Assembly: GCF_002847445.1 (NCBI RefSeq)
Contig: NZ_CP025430.1
Coordinates: 868,001 to 932,000, forward strand
Source of the DNA: Paracoccus zhejiangensis
GTDB lineage: Bacteria; Pseudomonadota; Alphaproteobacteria; Rhodobacterales; Rhodobacteraceae
Length of the DNA stretch: 64,000 nucleotides
Direction: 5' to 3'
This document shows positions 63,991-64,000 of this stretch, piece by piece. Position numbers and translations under genes: made by a program. The notes beneath the pieces are model-generated. The model ran no database searches. It had not been told where the DNA came from and saw nothing but the letters and a program-made list of their open reading frames with translations. Every line of letters starts with the position of its first letter. Position 1 is the stretch's first letter.

Positions 63991-64000
63991 ATGAAAAAAA
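63991..64000 (+). CDS. Start of a further gene (partial, cut by the window edge)
   Basis: Only ATG AAA AAA is visible before the window ends, but it follows CAGGAGGAAG at ideal spacing, so a real start is very likely. MKK is a typical opening for a signal peptide, suggesting an exported protein. Nothing more can be said. Confidence 0.6.

Overview
The window reads as chromosomal DNA of a high-GC alphaproteobacterium of the Rhodobacteraceae, most like Paracoccus. Evidence is the sciP-ctrA pair with CtrA-type boxes, a GTTC-N7-GTTC LexA box, a tRNA-His with the alphaproteobacterial A73/G1:U72 acceptor end, an AppA-like BLUF domain, a TAXI-type TRAP system and the nrdR-ribD / ribE-ribB-ribH-nusB gene order. 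The genus is inference; no rRNA or marker comparison was possible. Coding density is high, ATGA/GTGA start-stop overlaps are frequent, and I see no insertion sequence, prophage or CRISPR array.

Layout. 1-8.5 kb: end of an unknown gene, a lipoprotein, sufE converging on mnmA, then sciP-ctrA (cell-cycle control) and ligA-recG. 8.5-12.6 kb: a 31-codon membrane peptide behind a LexA-type box, an IscU-like protein, hisI, and minus-strand gluQ, trmFO and rplY. 12.6-17.5 kb: MFS transporter, hotdog thioesterase, lldD, lipoprotein, TetR regulator and a PfkB sugar kinase. 17.6-24.4 kb: dnaG, rpoD (behind a dense cluster of GANTC/TGATTCG repeats), a BLUF photoreceptor overlapping rpoD, rmuC, a YjbQ-family gene and dodecin.

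24.6-34.3 kb: nrdR-ribD, then three opposite-strand capsule genes (kpsS, an OPX/KpsD-like exporter, kpsC) lying between ribD and ribE, then ribE, an unknown gene, ribB, ribH and nusB. 34.3-38.3 kb: DUF481 outer-membrane protein, small uncertain genes, mmcB with a LexA-like box, tRNA-His, and two small membrane proteins of the YqjD/YqjE stress type. 38.3-45.3 kb: TAXI TRAP transporter operon with DUF1850, bolA-grxD, a long non-coding gap, a redoxin-gph pair, a DUF442 protein, an ArsC/Spx-like protein and a 24-residue lipoprotein.

45.4-64 kb: DUF3422, an L,D-transpeptidase, an NCS1 transporter, pntA-pntB, an Ala/Glu-rich anchored protein, pepN, an acyltransferase, obgE-proB, an SMR transporter, aqpZ, selO with an EEP hydrolase, eno, and the first codons of a further gene.

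The genes are mostly housekeeping: replication and repair (ligA, recG, dnaG, rmuC, mmcB), tRNA modification (mnmA, trmFO, gluQ), riboflavin synthesis and flavin binding (rib genes, dodecin, BLUF), Fe-S and redox maintenance (sufE, IscU-like, grxD-bolA, pntAB) and envelope functions. The most unusual signals are regulatory: the repeat cluster before rpoD, the SOS-type micro-gene, and the capsule genes inside the riboflavin cluster. Starts were chosen by ribosome-binding site, overlap and family length; several are uncertain and marked so.
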